Positions 7,949-17,634 are shown, counted from the stretch's first letter. The stretch is DNA of 64,000 bases from an uncultured Lacinutrix sp. (GCA_937129145.1 CAKZMU010000009.1:268551-332550); one strand, 5' to 3'. Program-made: numbers and translations. Notes: a model not told the origin generated them from the sequence alone.

Positions 7949-10900
7949 ATGAAACCAACCACGCTTTTTTTAGCGATAGCATTATTGCTATTCAATTATT
8001 CCCCAGCAGAAGCTCAAAACATTAACGAAAATCAATACGATGCCCTAGAATACAGGCTTATAGGTCCTTTTAGAGGCGGAAGAAGTGCTGCTGTTACAGG
8101 CGTTCCTAACCAACCAAATCTCTATTATTTTGGAGCTACAGGAGGAGGCATTTGGAAAACTACTGATGGCGGAAGAAGTTGGGAAAATATATCCGATGGC
8201 TACTTTGGTGGAAGTATGGGTGCCATTACAGTGTCCAAAAGCGACCCAAATGTCATTTATGTAGGAGGAGGAGAAAAAACAGTAAGAGGTAATGTTTCAT
8301 CAGGATATGGTATGTGGAAAAGTGAAGATGCTGGAAAAACTTGGACATCGTTAGGATTAAAAAAATCAAGACATATTCCACGAGTGGCAGTTCATCCAAC
8401 AAACTCAGATATTGTATATGCTGGTGTAATGGGTAATCTTTATAAACCAACCCAAGAAAGAGGTGTGTATAAAAGTACCGATGGCGGAAAAACATGGAGA
8501 AAAACCTTGTTTTCAAACGAGCATGCAGGTGTGGTTGATTTACAAATAGACCCTTCAAACCCTAGAATAATTTATGCATCCACATGGCGAATTAATCGAA
8601 CACCTTATAGTTTAAATTCTGGAGGAGACGGTTCTGCGCTTTGGAAAAGTACTGATAGTGGAGAAACTTGGACTGAGATTTCAAAAAACAAAGGTTTCCC
8701 AACAGACACTTTAGGAATTATTGGAGTAACAGTTTCACCAGTAAACAACCAACGTGTATGGGCAATTGTAGAAAATAAAGAGAAAGGAGGCTTATACAGA
8801 AGTGAAGATGGAGGCGAAACATGGAGTTACATTAACAGCGATAGAAACTTACGTCAAAGAGCATGGTATTATACACGTATTTATGCTGATACAAAAGACG
8901 TTGACAAAGTATATGTTTTAAACGTTAGTTACCACAAAAGTGTTGATGGCGGAAAAACATTTAGTCGTCATGGAGCCCCACATGGTGACCACCATGATTT
9001 ATGGATTGCTCCAGAAGACCCAAATAGAATGATTATTGGAGATGATGGTGGCGCACAAGTAACTTTTGATGGAGGCGAGACATGGAGTACTTATCATAAC
9101 CAACCAACTGCACAGTTTTATCGTGTGACAACCGATAATCATTTTCCTTACAGAATTTACGCAGCGCAACAAGATAACTCTACGGTAAGAATTCAGCATA
9201 GAACAGATGGTCGGTCTATAACAGAAGACGACTGGGAAAGTACAGCTGGAGGAGAATCGGCTCATATTGCCATAGACCCTGAAAATGACGACATTGTGTA
9301 TGGAGGAAGTTATGGAGGCTACTTAACAAGAGTGAATCATGAACGAGGTACTTCAAGAGCCATAAATGTGTGGCCAGATAACCCAATGGGTCATGGTGCC
9401 GAAGGCATGAAATATCGTTTCCAGTGGAATTTTCCAATCATATTTTCAAAGCATAATCCAGACAAACTATATACATTTTCTCAAAATGTGCATGTGTCTG
9501 AAAACGAAGGACAGTCATGGGATATTATTAGTCCAGACTTGACACGAAACGACCCTGAAAAGCAAAAATCTTCTGGAGGCCCAATTACACAAGATAACAC
9601 AGCTGTTGAATATTATTGTACCATTTTCGCAGCACAAGAATCTGCTTTACAAGAAGGATTGCTTTGGGTTGGTAGTGATGATGGCTTGGTACATGTAACA
9701 AGAAATGGAGGACAATCTTGGGATAACGTAACACCAAAAGGTATGCCTGAATGGATGATGATTAACAGCGTAGAACCAAGTGCTTTTGACCCAGCAACCT
9801 GTTACATTGCAGGAACTAAATATAAATCTGGGGATTTTGCTCCATATTTATACAAAACGAATGACTACGGAAAAACCTGGACAAAAATCACTAGTGGGAT
9901 TAACCCAGAACATTTTACAAGAGTGGTTCGTGAAGACCCAAAACGTAAAGGATTATTGTATGCAGGAACAGAAACAGGTATGTACATTTCGTTTAATGAT
10001 GGGAAAAGTTGGAAACCTTTCCAATTAAATTTACCAATTGTACCTATTACAGACCTTACGATAAAAGACAATAGTTTAATTGTAGCAACACAAGGTAGAA
10101 GCTTGTGGATGATTGATGACCTTACTGTAATTCACCAATTATACAATGCAGATAAATCAGCAAATACATTGTTTAAACCAAAAGATACCTATAGAATGGG
10201 AGGAGGCAGTTTTAAAGGCAGCAAAATTGCTGGAACAAATCTTCCTAGTGGTGTAATTACCTATTTCAACTTGAATGACTATGATGAAAAAGATAAAGTT
10301 TCGCTAACGTATTTTGACACCAAAGGCGATACGATTAAAACATATAGCACTAAGTCTAAACAGAATAAATTATCTATTGAAAAAGGAACGAATCAATTTG
10401 TTTGGAATATGGTTTATGATGGCGCAGATAGATTCCCAGGGTTAATAATGTGGTCTGGAAGTTTAAGAGGTCCAAGAGCTATTCCAGGAAATTACAAGGT
10501 TAGTTTAAATGTAAATGGCGACCTGCATACACAGCCATTTACTATTTTGGCAGACCCTAGAGCCGAAAGCACTTTGGATGACATGAAAAAGCAGTTTGCA
10601 TTTATTGAAGACGTTAATAAAACGCTTGATAATACTCATAAATCCATTAAAAAAATCAGAAAAATTAATGGGAAACTGGATGCTTTTATGAGTCAATATA
10701 AAGGAAATGATAATGTAAAAGACTTAGTAGAAAAAGCTAAAACTTTAAAAGAACAATTCTCTGAAATTGAAAAAGCGTTATACCAAACTAAAAACCGAAG
10801 CGGTCAAGACCCGTTGAATTTCCCTATTAGACTTAACAATAAACTAGCACACTTAAATTCGTTAGTTGGTAGAGGCGATTTTGGACCAACAGACCAAGCG

Positions 10901-11038
10901 GTAGCTGTAAAAAATGAATTAACGCAAAAAATAAATGTGCAATTAGGAAAATTTAATGCGTTAGTAGATAAAGAAATTAAAGCATTTAATGATGCCTTTA
11001 ATGCTAAAAAATTAAATTACCTTTTTTTAGAAGATTAA
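7949..11038 (+). CDS. Secreted Asp-box (BNR/sortilin-like) beta-propeller protein, 'glycosyl hydrolase' family
   Basis: I place the start at 7949, where a good signal peptide begins (MKPTTLFLAIALLLFNYSPA, cleavage after AEA). An upstream in-frame start at 7832 would add 39 residues without a signal. The 1029-residue protein carries about eleven Asp-box repeats of the form S/T-x-D-x-G-x-T/S-W, for example TTDGGRSW, SEDAGKTW, STDGGKTW, STDSGETW, SEDGGETW, FDGGETW and TNDYGKTW, spread over the first two thirds. They indicate one or two seven- to ten-bladed propellers related to VPS10/sortilin and sialidases. The C-terminal third has a beta-sandwich-like part and a helical tail (about 880-1010). 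No catalytic residues can be assigned; annotation as glycosyl hydrolase is by homology only. It stands alone on the plus strand with a terminator behind it. Confidence 0.85.
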   Translation: MKPTTLFLAIALLLFNYSPAEAQNINENQYDALEYRLIGPFRGGRSAAVTGVPNQPNLYYFGATGGGIWKTTDGGRSWENISDGYFGGSMGAITVSKSDPNVIYVGGGEKTVRGNVSSGYGMWKSEDAGKTWTSLGLKKSRHIPRVAVHPTNSDIVYAGVMGNLYKPTQERGVYKSTDGGKTWRKTLFSNEHAGVVDLQIDPSNPRIIYASTWRINRTPYSLNSGGDGSALWKSTDSGETWTEISKNKGFPTDTLGIIGVTVSPVNNQRVWAIVENKEKGGLYRSEDGGETWSYINSDRNLRQRAWYYTRIYADTKDVDKVYVLNVSYHKSVDGGKTFSRHGAPHGDHHDLWIAPEDPNRMIIGDDGGAQVTFDGGETWSTYHNQPTAQFYRVTTDNHFPYRIYAAQQDNSTVRIQHRTDGRSITEDDWESTAGGESAHIAIDPENDDIVYGGSYGGYLTRVNHERGTSRAINVWPDNPMGHGAEGMKYRFQWNFPIIFSKHNPDKLYTFSQNVHVSENEGQSWDIISPDLTRNDPEKQKSSGGPITQDNTAVEYYCTIFAAQESALQEGLLWVGSDDGLVHVTRNGGQSWDNVTPKGMPEWMMINSVEPSAFDPATCYIAGTKYKSGDFAPYLYKTNDYGKTWTKITSGINPEHFTRVVREDPKRKGLLYAGTETGMYISFNDGKSWKPFQLNLPIVPITDLTIKDNSLIVATQGRSLWMIDDLTVIHQLYNADKSANTLFKPKDTYRMGGGSFKGSKIAGTNLPSGVITYFNLNDYDEKDKVSLTYFDTKGDTIKTYSTKSKQNKLSIEKGTNQFVWNMVYDGADRFPGLIMWSGSLRGPRAIPGNYKVSLNVNGDLHTQPFTILADPRAESTLDDMKKQFAFIEDVNKTLDNTHKSIKKIRKINGKLDAFMSQYKGNDNVKDLVEKAKTLKEQFSEIEKALYQTKNRSGQDPLNFPIRLNNKLAHLNSLVGRGDFGPTDQAVAVKNELTQKINVQLGKFNALVDKEIKAFNDAFNAKKLNYLFLED

Positions 11039-11058
11039 TCTAATTGTAAAACCATATT

Positions 11059-11105
11059 AAAACTCTGCATGTCGTTTTGTATTAAGTGGTTTGCAGAGTT
11101 TTTTA
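11059..11105 (+). terminator. Intrinsic terminator after the Asp-box gene
   Basis: The arms AAAACTCTGCA (11059-11069) and TGCAGAGTTTT (11092-11102) pair perfectly around a 22-base loop and run into T residues. The hairpin starts about 20 bases after the stop codon. Confidence 0.75.
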
Positions 11106-11187
11106 TACATCATATATTAAGTTAAATTTAAAATATCAATTTAAGCAGTTGGCTTGATTATTGTTATAATTTGCATAAATTTATTAA

Positions 11188-12636
11188 ATGGTAGTTAAAA
11201 GACTTTCGTTACGTTCGCGTATTTTTCTTTACATGATTTTACTGGTGGTGGTTGCTTCTATTTTAATAGCTGCGGTAACTCTTTATCAGTATAATGAGCA
11301 ATCTAAAGACTATAATGCGCAACGTCTAGAACGTAAGGAAAGGCAAATTTTATCCAGTATGGATTATGTGCTTGATGAAACAACTTATGAGCGCACAACT
11401 GAAAAATTACCACTTATTTTTAAAGATAAAATCTATGAAATCGCCAATAATTTAAATGTAGATTTCAATATATACGACCTTCAAGGCAATTTGGTAAAAA
11501 GTTCAGCAGCAAATATTGAAAATGATTCCATTTCTAGATGCTTATCTCCTGAAATCCTTAACCAATTAAACTTTAGTGTAAACAAGCGTTTTGTTGAAAA
11601 AAACGAAGTGATAGGAGGCGATTTTCAATCGTCCTACATCCTTTTTACAGACTATAATGCAAAACCCTTAGGAATTTTACATGTACCATATTTTGATGAT
11701 AACTCTTTTAATGAAGATGAACTTAAGGAATTTTTAGTAAGATTAGGATATGCCTACTTTTTCATGATTTTAGTGGCTATTTCATTTGCATATTTTGTAT
11801 CACGCTATATAACAAGGTCGCTAAAAACAATTGGTGATAAAATGAATGAAACGCGCTTGGAAAAGCGAAACAAAAAAATAGAACTCGAAGGCGCTAGTGT
11901 TGAGGTTTCTGCGCTTGTAAAATCTTACAATAGTATGATTGATGAGCTTGAAGAAAGTGCTGTCCAATTAGCAACAAGCGAGCGTGAACAAGCATGGCGA
12001 GAAATGGCTAAACAAGTAGCACATGAGATTAAAAACCCTTTAACGCCTATGCGATTAACGGTTCAAAGTTTTCAGCGTAAGTTTGATCCAAGCGACCCTG
12101 AGGCGCGTCAAAAAGTCGAGGAGTATAGTAAAACACTTATTCAGCAAATAGACACCATGAGTTCTATTGCTTCAGCATTTTCAAATTTTGCCAAAATGCC
12201 TGCTCAAAAAAATGAAGAACTTAATGTTGTTGAGGTTGTAGATTTAGCATTAGATATTTTTTCTGAAAATTATATCACATTTATTCCCGAGCAAAAGGAA
12301 ATTATTGCAACTTTTGATAGAACACAACTCATTAGGGTAGTCACTAATTTGGTAAAAAACGCCATTCAAGCTATTCCGAATAACAAAACACCAAAAATCA
12401 CCGTTAAAGTATTTTCAGAAGAAAACAATATTGTTTTAACGGTTGAAGACAATGGAAACGGAATTATAGATGAAAACAAATCAAAAGTATTTGAGCCAAA
12501 ATTCACTACAAAAACTAGCGGAATGGGATTAGGGCTTGCAATGATTAAAAACATTATTGAAACCTATAACGGAAGCATTACTTTTGTATCCGAAGAAAAC
12601 GAAGGCACAACATTTAAAGTGAGCTTCCCTAAATAA
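11188..12636 (+). CDS. Membrane sensor histidine kinase, NtrY-like, orphan
   Basis: There are two transmembrane helices (about residues 12-32 and 187-205) with a periplasmic sensor region of about 150 residues between them. A HAMP segment follows (206-255), then a HisKA box with the phospho-acceptor His279 in VAHEIKNPLTPMRL, and an ATPase domain with N-box Asn387/Asn391 (NLVKNAIQ), G1 DNGNG (421-425) and G2 SGMGLGLA (444-451). The NPLTP after the histidine is typical of NtrB/NtrY-type kinases. Signal autophosphorylation and transfer to a response regulator are expected, but no regulator gene lies in this window. It precedes the crotonase gene by 10 bases, so the two are likely co-transcribed. 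Confidence 0.93.
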   Translation: MVVKRLSLRSRIFLYMILLVVVASILIAAVTLYQYNEQSKDYNAQRLERKERQILSSMDYVLDETTYERTTEKLPLIFKDKIYEIANNLNVDFNIYDLQGNLVKSSAANIENDSISRCLSPEILNQLNFSVNKRFVEKNEVIGGDFQSSYILFTDYNAKPLGILHVPYFDDNSFNEDELKEFLVRLGYAYFFMILVAISFAYFVSRYITRSLKTIGDKMNETRLEKRNKKIELEGASVEVSALVKSYNSMIDELEESAVQLATSEREQAWREMAKQVAHEIKNPLTPMRLTVQSFQRKFDPSDPEARQKVEEYSKTLIQQIDTMSSIASAFSNFAKMPAQKNEELNVVEVVDLALDIFSENYITFIPEQKEIIATFDRTQLIRVVTNLVKNAIQAIPNNKTPKITVKVFSEENNIVLTVEDNGNGIIDENKSKVFEPKFTTKTSGMGLGLAMIKNIIETYNGSITFVSEENEGTTFKVSFPK

Positions 12637-12646
12637 CTAGATTAAC

Positions 12647-13429
12647 ATGACTTTTGAAAATATTTTAGTCGATAATAGCAATGGTATAACAACAATAACC
12701 ATTAACAGGCCAAGCAAATTAAATGCTTTAAATAGAGTGACAATACAAGAACTTCACGATGCTTTTGAAAATCTTGAAGGCGATAAAAAAACGAAAGTAA
12801 TTATTATCACAGGAAGTGGCGAAAAAGCGTTTGTAGCTGGAGCAGATATTAGCGAATTTGCTGATTATAGTATAGAAGAAGGGAGCAATCTAGCAGCTCA
12901 AGGTCAAAAAATACTGTTCGATTATATCGAGAATTTCAATAAACCAGTTATTGCTGCAGTAAATGGTTTTGCTCTTGGAGGCGGATTGGAACTTGCCATG
13001 GCTTGTCATTTTAGAGTAGCAAGCGATAATGCTAAAATGGGATTGCCAGAAGTGTCTTTAGGCGTTATTCCAGGCTACGGTGGTACACAGCGCTTGCCAC
13101 AATTAGTGGGTAAAGGTCGCGCCATGGAACTAATTATGACTGCTGGAATGATTGATGCGAACCAAGCCTTAAACTACGGATTGGTAAACCATGTAACACC
13201 TCAAGAAGAGTTACTGTCTTTAGCAGAAAAAATTGCTAGTAAGATTATGCGAAATTCTTCAGTAGCCATTAGTGCAGGTATTAAAGCTATTAACGCTGGT
13301 TTTAAAGATGGCGTAAATGGGTATCAAGCTGAAATAGAAGAATTTGGAAATTGCTTTGGCACTGAAGATTTTGAAGAAGGTACCACAGCATTTTTAGAGA
13401 AACGTAAGGCAGAGTTTCCAGGTAAATAA
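12647..13429 (+). CDS. Enoyl-CoA hydratase/isomerase (crotonase family)
   Basis: This 260-residue protein has the crotonase oxyanion-hole segments AFVAGADISEF (about 61-71) and AAVNGFALGGGLELAMAC (103-120). Both catalytic glutamates of enoyl-CoA hydratase are present, Glu115 and Glu135 (GLPEVSLGVIPGYGGTQRL). It should hydrate trans-2-enoyl-CoA thioesters in beta-oxidation or branched amino-acid degradation. No other beta-oxidation gene is adjacent; the tight link to a histidine kinase suggests only a shared transcript. The length is normal for a single-domain hydratase, and there is no dehydrogenase fusion. Confidence 0.92.
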   Translation: MTFENILVDNSNGITTITINRPSKLNALNRVTIQELHDAFENLEGDKKTKVIIITGSGEKAFVAGADISEFADYSIEEGSNLAAQGQKILFDYIENFNKPVIAAVNGFALGGGLELAMACHFRVASDNAKMGLPEVSLGVIPGYGGTQRLPQLVGKGRAMELIMTAGMIDANQALNYGLVNHVTPQEELLSLAEKIASKIMRNSSVAISAGIKAINAGFKDGVNGYQAEIEEFGNCFGTEDFEEGTTAFLEKRKAEFPGK

Positions 13430-13467
13430 GTATTTTAGGCAGATATATTTAAGTTGTAAAACATTAC

Positions 13468-13986
13468 ATGAAAAAGCATTTTCTTTTAATTCTCATATTT
13501 CTTATTAGCACTATTATTGCCCAAACACAGGATTGGGTAAATATTACAGTAAATGCCAAAATAGGAGTCAAATTCCCATCGATGCCTGAGATTAATAATG
13601 CGAATGGTTGGAAATTATATACCTCAACTAGTGATAAATACGTTATACAAGTTATGTATCTTCGTAAACCGAATTATGTTGAAAGTGCAACAGAAGAAGT
13701 AGATTTAGATAAATTTTATGATACTTACATTAAAGGTTTGCTGGACTCTAGAGGCAATCCAAAGTTACTATATAATAAAAGTATTTCCTTTGATAGTCAA
13801 GATGGACGTGAAATATCTTTTGAAAGGGATTATAAAGGCGAAAATGGACTAGACTTGGTTCTGGTTGTTAAAAAGATTTTCTTTATTGATGAGGTTATTT
13901 ATGACTTTTCTATTTACAATTTATCCACTAGGATTAGCACAGATATAAGCCAAAAGTTCTTTAAATCAATAAGACTTATTAATTAA
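13468..13986 (+). CDS. Exported protein of unknown function
   Basis: A short signal peptide (MKKHFLLILIFLISTIIAQT) leads into about 150 residues with a mixed alpha/beta pattern. The segment VKFPSMPEI followed by WKLYTSTSDKYVIQVMY loosely recalls the PsbP/MOG1-like fold of small exported proteins that start with a 'f.fP..P' strand. I do not recognise a named family, and there are no cysteines. It lies 38 bases after the crotonase gene and may be the last gene of that operon. Confidence 0.75.
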   Translation: MKKHFLLILIFLISTIIAQTQDWVNITVNAKIGVKFPSMPEINNANGWKLYTSTSDKYVIQVMYLRKPNYVESATEEVDLDKFYDTYIKGLLDSRGNPKLLYNKSISFDSQDGREISFERDYKGENGLDLVLVVKKIFFIDEVIYDFSIYNLSTRISTDISQKFFKSIRLIN

Positions 13987-14161
13987 CGTTTTATAACAAT
14001 GGCTATAACTCATTGTAGTTTTGTGCCGCATCTAAATATTTATATTAATTATCGGATGACTTCGTTGTTAATAATCCAAAAATCCTTTAACAGTTTTCAA
14101 TTATAATATTGATTAATTTAGAGTGCTACTTATTTAGTACCCACACTTTATTTTAATTATT

Positions 14162-15235
14162 ATGAACTCCAAATCTCCCCTAAAGGGACGAGGTGCACAG
14201 TTAAATGTGCCTAATCGTTTCTTCGAATTAAGCCACGAACAACGTGACGATTTCCTTGAATTTTGCCATAAAGAAGGCGAACAACCAGATAAGAATAAAA
14301 CACTGTATCTTCCTGTATTTCCTAAAACCATTGTCAATAAAGTCACGAGTCCAGATGTTGGCATGATGTACTCCATGAATCCCTATCAAGGTTGCGAACA
14401 TGGTTGTGTGTATTGCTATGCAAGAAACAGTCATGAATTTTGGGGTTTTAGCGCAGGATTGGATTTTGAACGTCGCATTTTAATAAAGAAAGATGCTCCT
14501 AAATTATTGGAACAATTACTTAAAAAGAAAAGTTGGAAAGCACACGCCATTGTACTTTCTGGAAACACCGATTGCTACCAGCCAGCAGAAAAGAGGTTTG
14601 AAATTACCAGACAATGTTTAGAAGTTTTCTTGAAGTACAAGCATCCCGTTGGCATCATTACAAAAAACGCATTGATTTTACGTGATTTAGATATTTTAAA
14701 GACATTGGCAGAAAATAATTTGATTGGCGTCAATATGTCGATTACATCTTTATCTGAAGAGACACGTCGCATTTTGGAACCTAGAACAGCGACTATAAAA
14801 AAACGCATTGAAACGGTAAAAACATTATCTGATAACGGAATTCCAGTAAATGTGATGTTAGCACCCATTATTCCGTCCATTAATAGTCATGAAATTTTAC
14901 CAATGGCAAAAGCAGTATCTGAAGTTGGAGCTTTGAGTATTGCACATACCATTGTGCGATTAAATGGTGCTATTGGAGACATTTTTACCGATTGGATTCA
15001 TAAAACATTACCTGATAGAGCAGAAAAAGTATTGCATCAAATTAAAAGCTGTCATGGAGGAAATTTAAACGATAGTAGATTTAAAACCAGAATGAGAGGC
15101 GAAGGGCACATAGCGAAACAAATTAACGATTTAGTCCATTTGGCAAGACACAAATATTTTAAAGGAAAGAAAATGCCAAAGTTAAATACTGAACTTCATG
15201 AGCAATATAAAGTTGGGCAGATGAAGTTGTTTTAA
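14162..15235 (+). CDS. PA0069-family radical SAM protein (SplB-like)
   Basis: The 357-residue protein has the radical-SAM cluster motif CX3CX2C at Cys78, Cys82 and Cys85 within NPYQGCEHGCVYCYARN, followed by the family-specific VLSGNTDCYQPAEKRFEITR and the LEPRTATIKKRIETVK segment. The N-terminal GRGAQLNVPNRF is also typical of PA0069-type proteins, which are distantly related to spore photoproduct lyase. They use a 4Fe-4S cluster and S-adenosylmethionine; their physiological substrate is not known to me. It is transcribed alone on the plus strand after 175 bases without genes, and its stop overlaps that of the convergent GNAT gene by 4 bases. Confidence 0.9.
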   Translation: MNSKSPLKGRGAQLNVPNRFFELSHEQRDDFLEFCHKEGEQPDKNKTLYLPVFPKTIVNKVTSPDVGMMYSMNPYQGCEHGCVYCYARNSHEFWGFSAGLDFERRILIKKDAPKLLEQLLKKKSWKAHAIVLSGNTDCYQPAEKRFEITRQCLEVFLKYKHPVGIITKNALILRDLDILKTLAENNLIGVNMSITSLSEETRRILEPRTATIKKRIETVKTLSDNGIPVNVMLAPIIPSINSHEILPMAKAVSEVGALSIAHTIVRLNGAIGDIFTDWIHKTLPDRAEKVLHQIKSCHGGNLNDSRFKTRMRGEGHIAKQINDLVHLARHKYFKGKKMPKLNTELHEQYKVGQMKLF

Positions 15236-15690
15236 ACGATGTCTTTTTCAAAGATTATTTTGGTTTGGTCCACGTCATTTGTATACATGCTTTTGATGTT
15301 AAATCCATTTTTTAAATTCAAAATCATCATAGGTTTAAAACGATTCATCGATTTGGTTCTCATTTTCATATAACCTTTTTCCTTAACCCTTTGCTCTTGT
15401 AATTGAGCAAGTTTATGAGCAATTCCATGTCTTCTAAATTCAGATAAAACACCTCCAGCCCAACTGTAAAAAGTAGTATTGTTATATCGATAGCCAATTT
15501 TAAAACCAACGATTTGGTTTTCGTTATAACATAGCACGATTAAAACATCTTCTTTATGATGGATTCGTTCTTTAAAAAAATTTAATTTATAATCATCAAA
15601 TATCGATTTGTAAACAAATAATATGTCTTCTAGAAGTTCTTTTGAAGGATGACCTTCTAGCATGTTATATGTAAACTTATCGTTTCCCAT
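15232..15690 (-). CDS. GNAT-family N-acetyltransferase
   Basis: This 152-residue protein has the single-domain GNAT plan: VLIVLCYNENQIVGFKIGYR (strands 2-4), then WAGGVLSEFRRHGIAHKLAQ containing the R-x-x-G-I-A acetyl-CoA loop, and a final ILNLKNGFNIKSMYT. The acceptor is unknown. It starts inside the last codons of the HD-domain gene (14-base overlap), so it is translationally coupled to it. Confidence 0.85.
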   Translation of the reverse strand: MGNDKFTYNMLEGHPSKELLEDILFVYKSIFDDYKLNFFKERIHHKEDVLIVLCYNENQIVGFKIGYRYNNTTFYSWAGGVLSEFRRHGIAHKLAQLQEQRVKEKGYMKMRTKSMNRFKPMMILNLKNGFNIKSMYTNDVDQTKIIFEKDIV

Positions 15691-16333
15691 CCCATTCTGC
15701 GTAAAATTGGTCTAAGTATTGCTCCATGAATTGATGACGTTGTTTGGCGATTCGTTTCCCAGTTGTTGTGTTCATTTTGTCTGAAAGTAATAACAATTTC
15801 TCATAGAAATGATTAATAGTTGGCGCAGTTGATTTTTTATATTCATCTTTGGTCATGTTCATCTTTGGTTTTATGGAAGGGTCAAACAACTTTCTGTTTT
15901 TAAAACCTCCATAATTAAAACAGCGTGCAATCCCAATAGCTCCAATAGCATCCAATCTATCAGCATCTTGAACAACTTCCAATTCAGCAGATGTAAATTT
16001 TTTGCCTTTTTCTAAAGATTTATTAAATGAAATGTTTTCAATGATGTTGATGACATGCTCAATAACCAAACTATCTACATTGTGTTTAAACAAAAATTCC
16101 CTTGCCATTTTTGGACCAATGGTATCATCGCCATCATGAAATTTACTATCAGCAATATCATGTAATAATGCACCTAATGCCACAACTAAAGCATCTACTT
16201 TTTCGCCTTTCGAAATAAGTAGTGAGTTATTATACACTCGTAAAGTGTGAAACCAGTCATGACCACCTTCAGCATCTTTTAAAGTGACTCTCACATAGTT
16301 TTTTGTGGCTTCAACAATAGCTTTATTTGTCAT
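15677..16333 (-). CDS. HD-domain metal-dependent phosphohydrolase (YedJ-like)
   Basis: The metal-binding HD motifs are His29 (GGHDWFHTLRV), His58-Asp59 (GALLHDIAD) and Asp123 (VQDADRLDAIGAIGIARCF). The last motif and the 218-residue length match the YedJ/YpgQ subgroup, some members of which hydrolyse nucleotides. The protein is cytoplasmic with no membrane helix. It overlaps the plsC gene upstream by 11 bases and the GNAT gene downstream by 14, forming a three-gene coupled unit. The exact substrate cannot be read from the sequence. Confidence 0.9.
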   Translation of the reverse strand: MTNKAIVEATKNYVRVTLKDAEGGHDWFHTLRVYNNSLLISKGEKVDALVVALGALLHDIADSKFHDGDDTIGPKMAREFLFKHNVDSLVIEHVINIIENISFNKSLEKGKKFTSAELEVVQDADRLDAIGAIGIARCFNYGGFKNRKLFDPSIKPKMNMTKDEYKKSTAPTINHFYEKLLLLSDKMNTTTGKRIAKQRHQFMEQYLDQFYAEWDGKR

Positions 16334-17063
16334 AATGAATGTCGTTTATAATGGTTTGTTCTACGTGTTTTACTAAAGCTATAGGGTCTTCCGAATTCAC
16401 AGCAATGGGTTGATGCACTTTAAATTTGATATGTGCTCCTAATCCCATAGGGAATTTTCCATAGCGCATCGTTTTCCATGAATCATTAATTGAAATAGGA
16501 ACGATTAATGCGTTTGGCATATGATTCATTAACGTAATTAATCCTTTTGTTTTAAAGGGTTTTGGTTTACCAGTTCTGCTTCGTGTGCCTTCAGGAAAAA
16601 TTACAGCAGCCCAATTATTTTTTTCAACACGTTTTGCAAAATTTTCGATGGCTTTAATAGATGCGATAGGCTTTTTTCTATCAATCAATACCGAACCTCC
16701 ATGACGTAAATTATAGGACACACTTGGGATGCCTTTTCCTAATTCCTTTTTACTAATAAATTTTGGATGATGTTTTCGCATATACCACATTAACGGCGAA
16801 ATATCATACATACTTTGATGATTGGCAACGATAATTAAGGGTCGATTCGTTGCGATTTTATATGGATTGTCAAACGAAAAACGTGTTCCTAATATGTTTA
16901 AACAACGCATTAACCAAAACTGCAAACAAATAACCACTTGTTTATGTGCTTGGTAGCCCAACACATTAAATGCAAACCATTGAATGGGATGAAAAACGAT
17001 AAGCGTTAGAAAAAAGAAAAACGCATAGATAAGCGTTAAAGGGTATGCAAACAATTTAATCAT
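16323..17063 (-). CDS. plsC: 1-acyl-sn-glycerol-3-phosphate acyltransferase
   Basis: An N-terminal membrane helix (about 5-30) precedes the acyltransferase domain with the catalytic NHQSMYD box (Asn81, His82, Asp87) and the substrate-binding FPEGTRS (156-162). These are the NHx4D and EGTR motifs of PlsC, which acylates lysophosphatidic acid to phosphatidic acid at the inner membrane. The length, 246 residues, is normal. It is the first gene of a coupled unit with the HD and GNAT genes. Confidence 0.92.
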   Translation of the reverse strand: MIKLFAYPLTLIYAFFFFLTLIVFHPIQWFAFNVLGYQAHKQVVICLQFWLMRCLNILGTRFSFDNPYKIATNRPLIIVANHQSMYDISPLMWYMRKHHPKFISKKELGKGIPSVSYNLRHGGSVLIDRKKPIASIKAIENFAKRVEKNNWAAVIFPEGTRSRTGKPKPFKTKGLITLMNHMPNALIVPISINDSWKTMRYGKFPMGLGAHIKFKVHQPIAVNSEDPIALVKHVEQTIINDIHYDK

Positions 17064-17100
17064 ATTGTAAAAGTAGTTTAATGAAAATAATGCACAAAAA

Positions 17101-17121
17101 AACCACGAGAATTTCGTGGTT
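17101..17121 (-). terminator. Intrinsic terminator after the bacilliredoxin gene
   Basis: The arms AACCACGA and TCGTGGTT close a 5-base loop. On the minus strand the hairpin is followed by a run of seven T, fitting termination of the transcript from 17634. Confidence 0.75.
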
Positions 17122-17132
17122 TAATTTTATTT

Positions 17133-17215
17133 GTCATTGCGAACAAAGTGAAGCAATCTCATGAATAGAACTTCAATTAAAAAGATTACCGCGTCACTCC
17201 GTTCCTCGTAATGAC
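17133..17215. repeat. Imperfect palindromic intergenic repeat, GTCATTGCGA type (copy A)
   Basis: The outer arms GTCATTGCGA and TCGTAATGAC and the inner arms AGCAATCT and AGATTACC face each other over 83 bases, giving a long interrupted hairpin. A second copy with the same outer and inner arms lies at 21112-21204. Similar palindromes are common between genes in Bacteroidota genomes as far as I recall; no transposase is encoded. Confidence 0.7.
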
Positions 17216-17223
17216 GGTATTTT

Positions 17224-17634
17224 TTAGCAATGTGAATTATAAGCATCAACAAGGTTTTCAGCAATCATTTCAGCTGGACGACCTTCAATGTGGTGACGCT
17301 CTAGCATGTGTACCAATTCACCATCTTTAAACAATGCCATACAAGGTGAACTTGGAGGAAACGGAATCATAAATTCACGAGCTTTATCAGTTGCTTCTCT
17401 ATCAACACCTGCAAAAACCGTTACCAAATGGTCTGGTCGTTTTGCATTTTGTAAACTTTGTCTTGCTCCTGGACGTGCATTGGCTGCGGCACAACCACAA
17501 ACCGAATTTACAACTACCAAAGTAGTTCCTTCTTTTGCCATGGCAGATTCAACCGCTTCAACGGTATGTAATTCTTCAAAACCTACTTTTGTTAGGTCTT
17601 CACGCATTGGTTTTACTAATTCTGCTGGATACAT
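17224..17634 (-). CDS. BrxA/BrxB family bacilliredoxin
   Basis: The start at 17634 (MYPAELVKPMREDLTKVGFE) gives 136 residues, the normal length of the YphP/YqiW family. A start 23 codons upstream adds residues that do not fit the family. The CGC redox motif (Cys46, Cys48) sits in VVNSVCGCAAANARPG, and the PSSPCMALFKDGELVHMLER segment is conserved. In Firmicutes these proteins remove bacillithiol from mixed disulfides; in Flavobacteria the thiol partner is less certain. It is monocistronic, with its own terminator. Confidence 0.93.
   Translation of the reverse strand: MYPAELVKPMREDLTKVGFEELHTVEAVESAMAKEGTTLVVVNSVCGCAAANARPGARQSLQNAKRPDHLVTVFAGVDREATDKAREFMIPFPPSSPCMALFKDGELVHMLERHHIEGRPAEMIAENLVDAYNSHC

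Noticed and set aside
8253..9437. Several minus-strand open frames within the Asp-box gene
   Set aside because: They are antisense to a repetitive coding region and reflect its codon bias. No family motif or start signal is seen.
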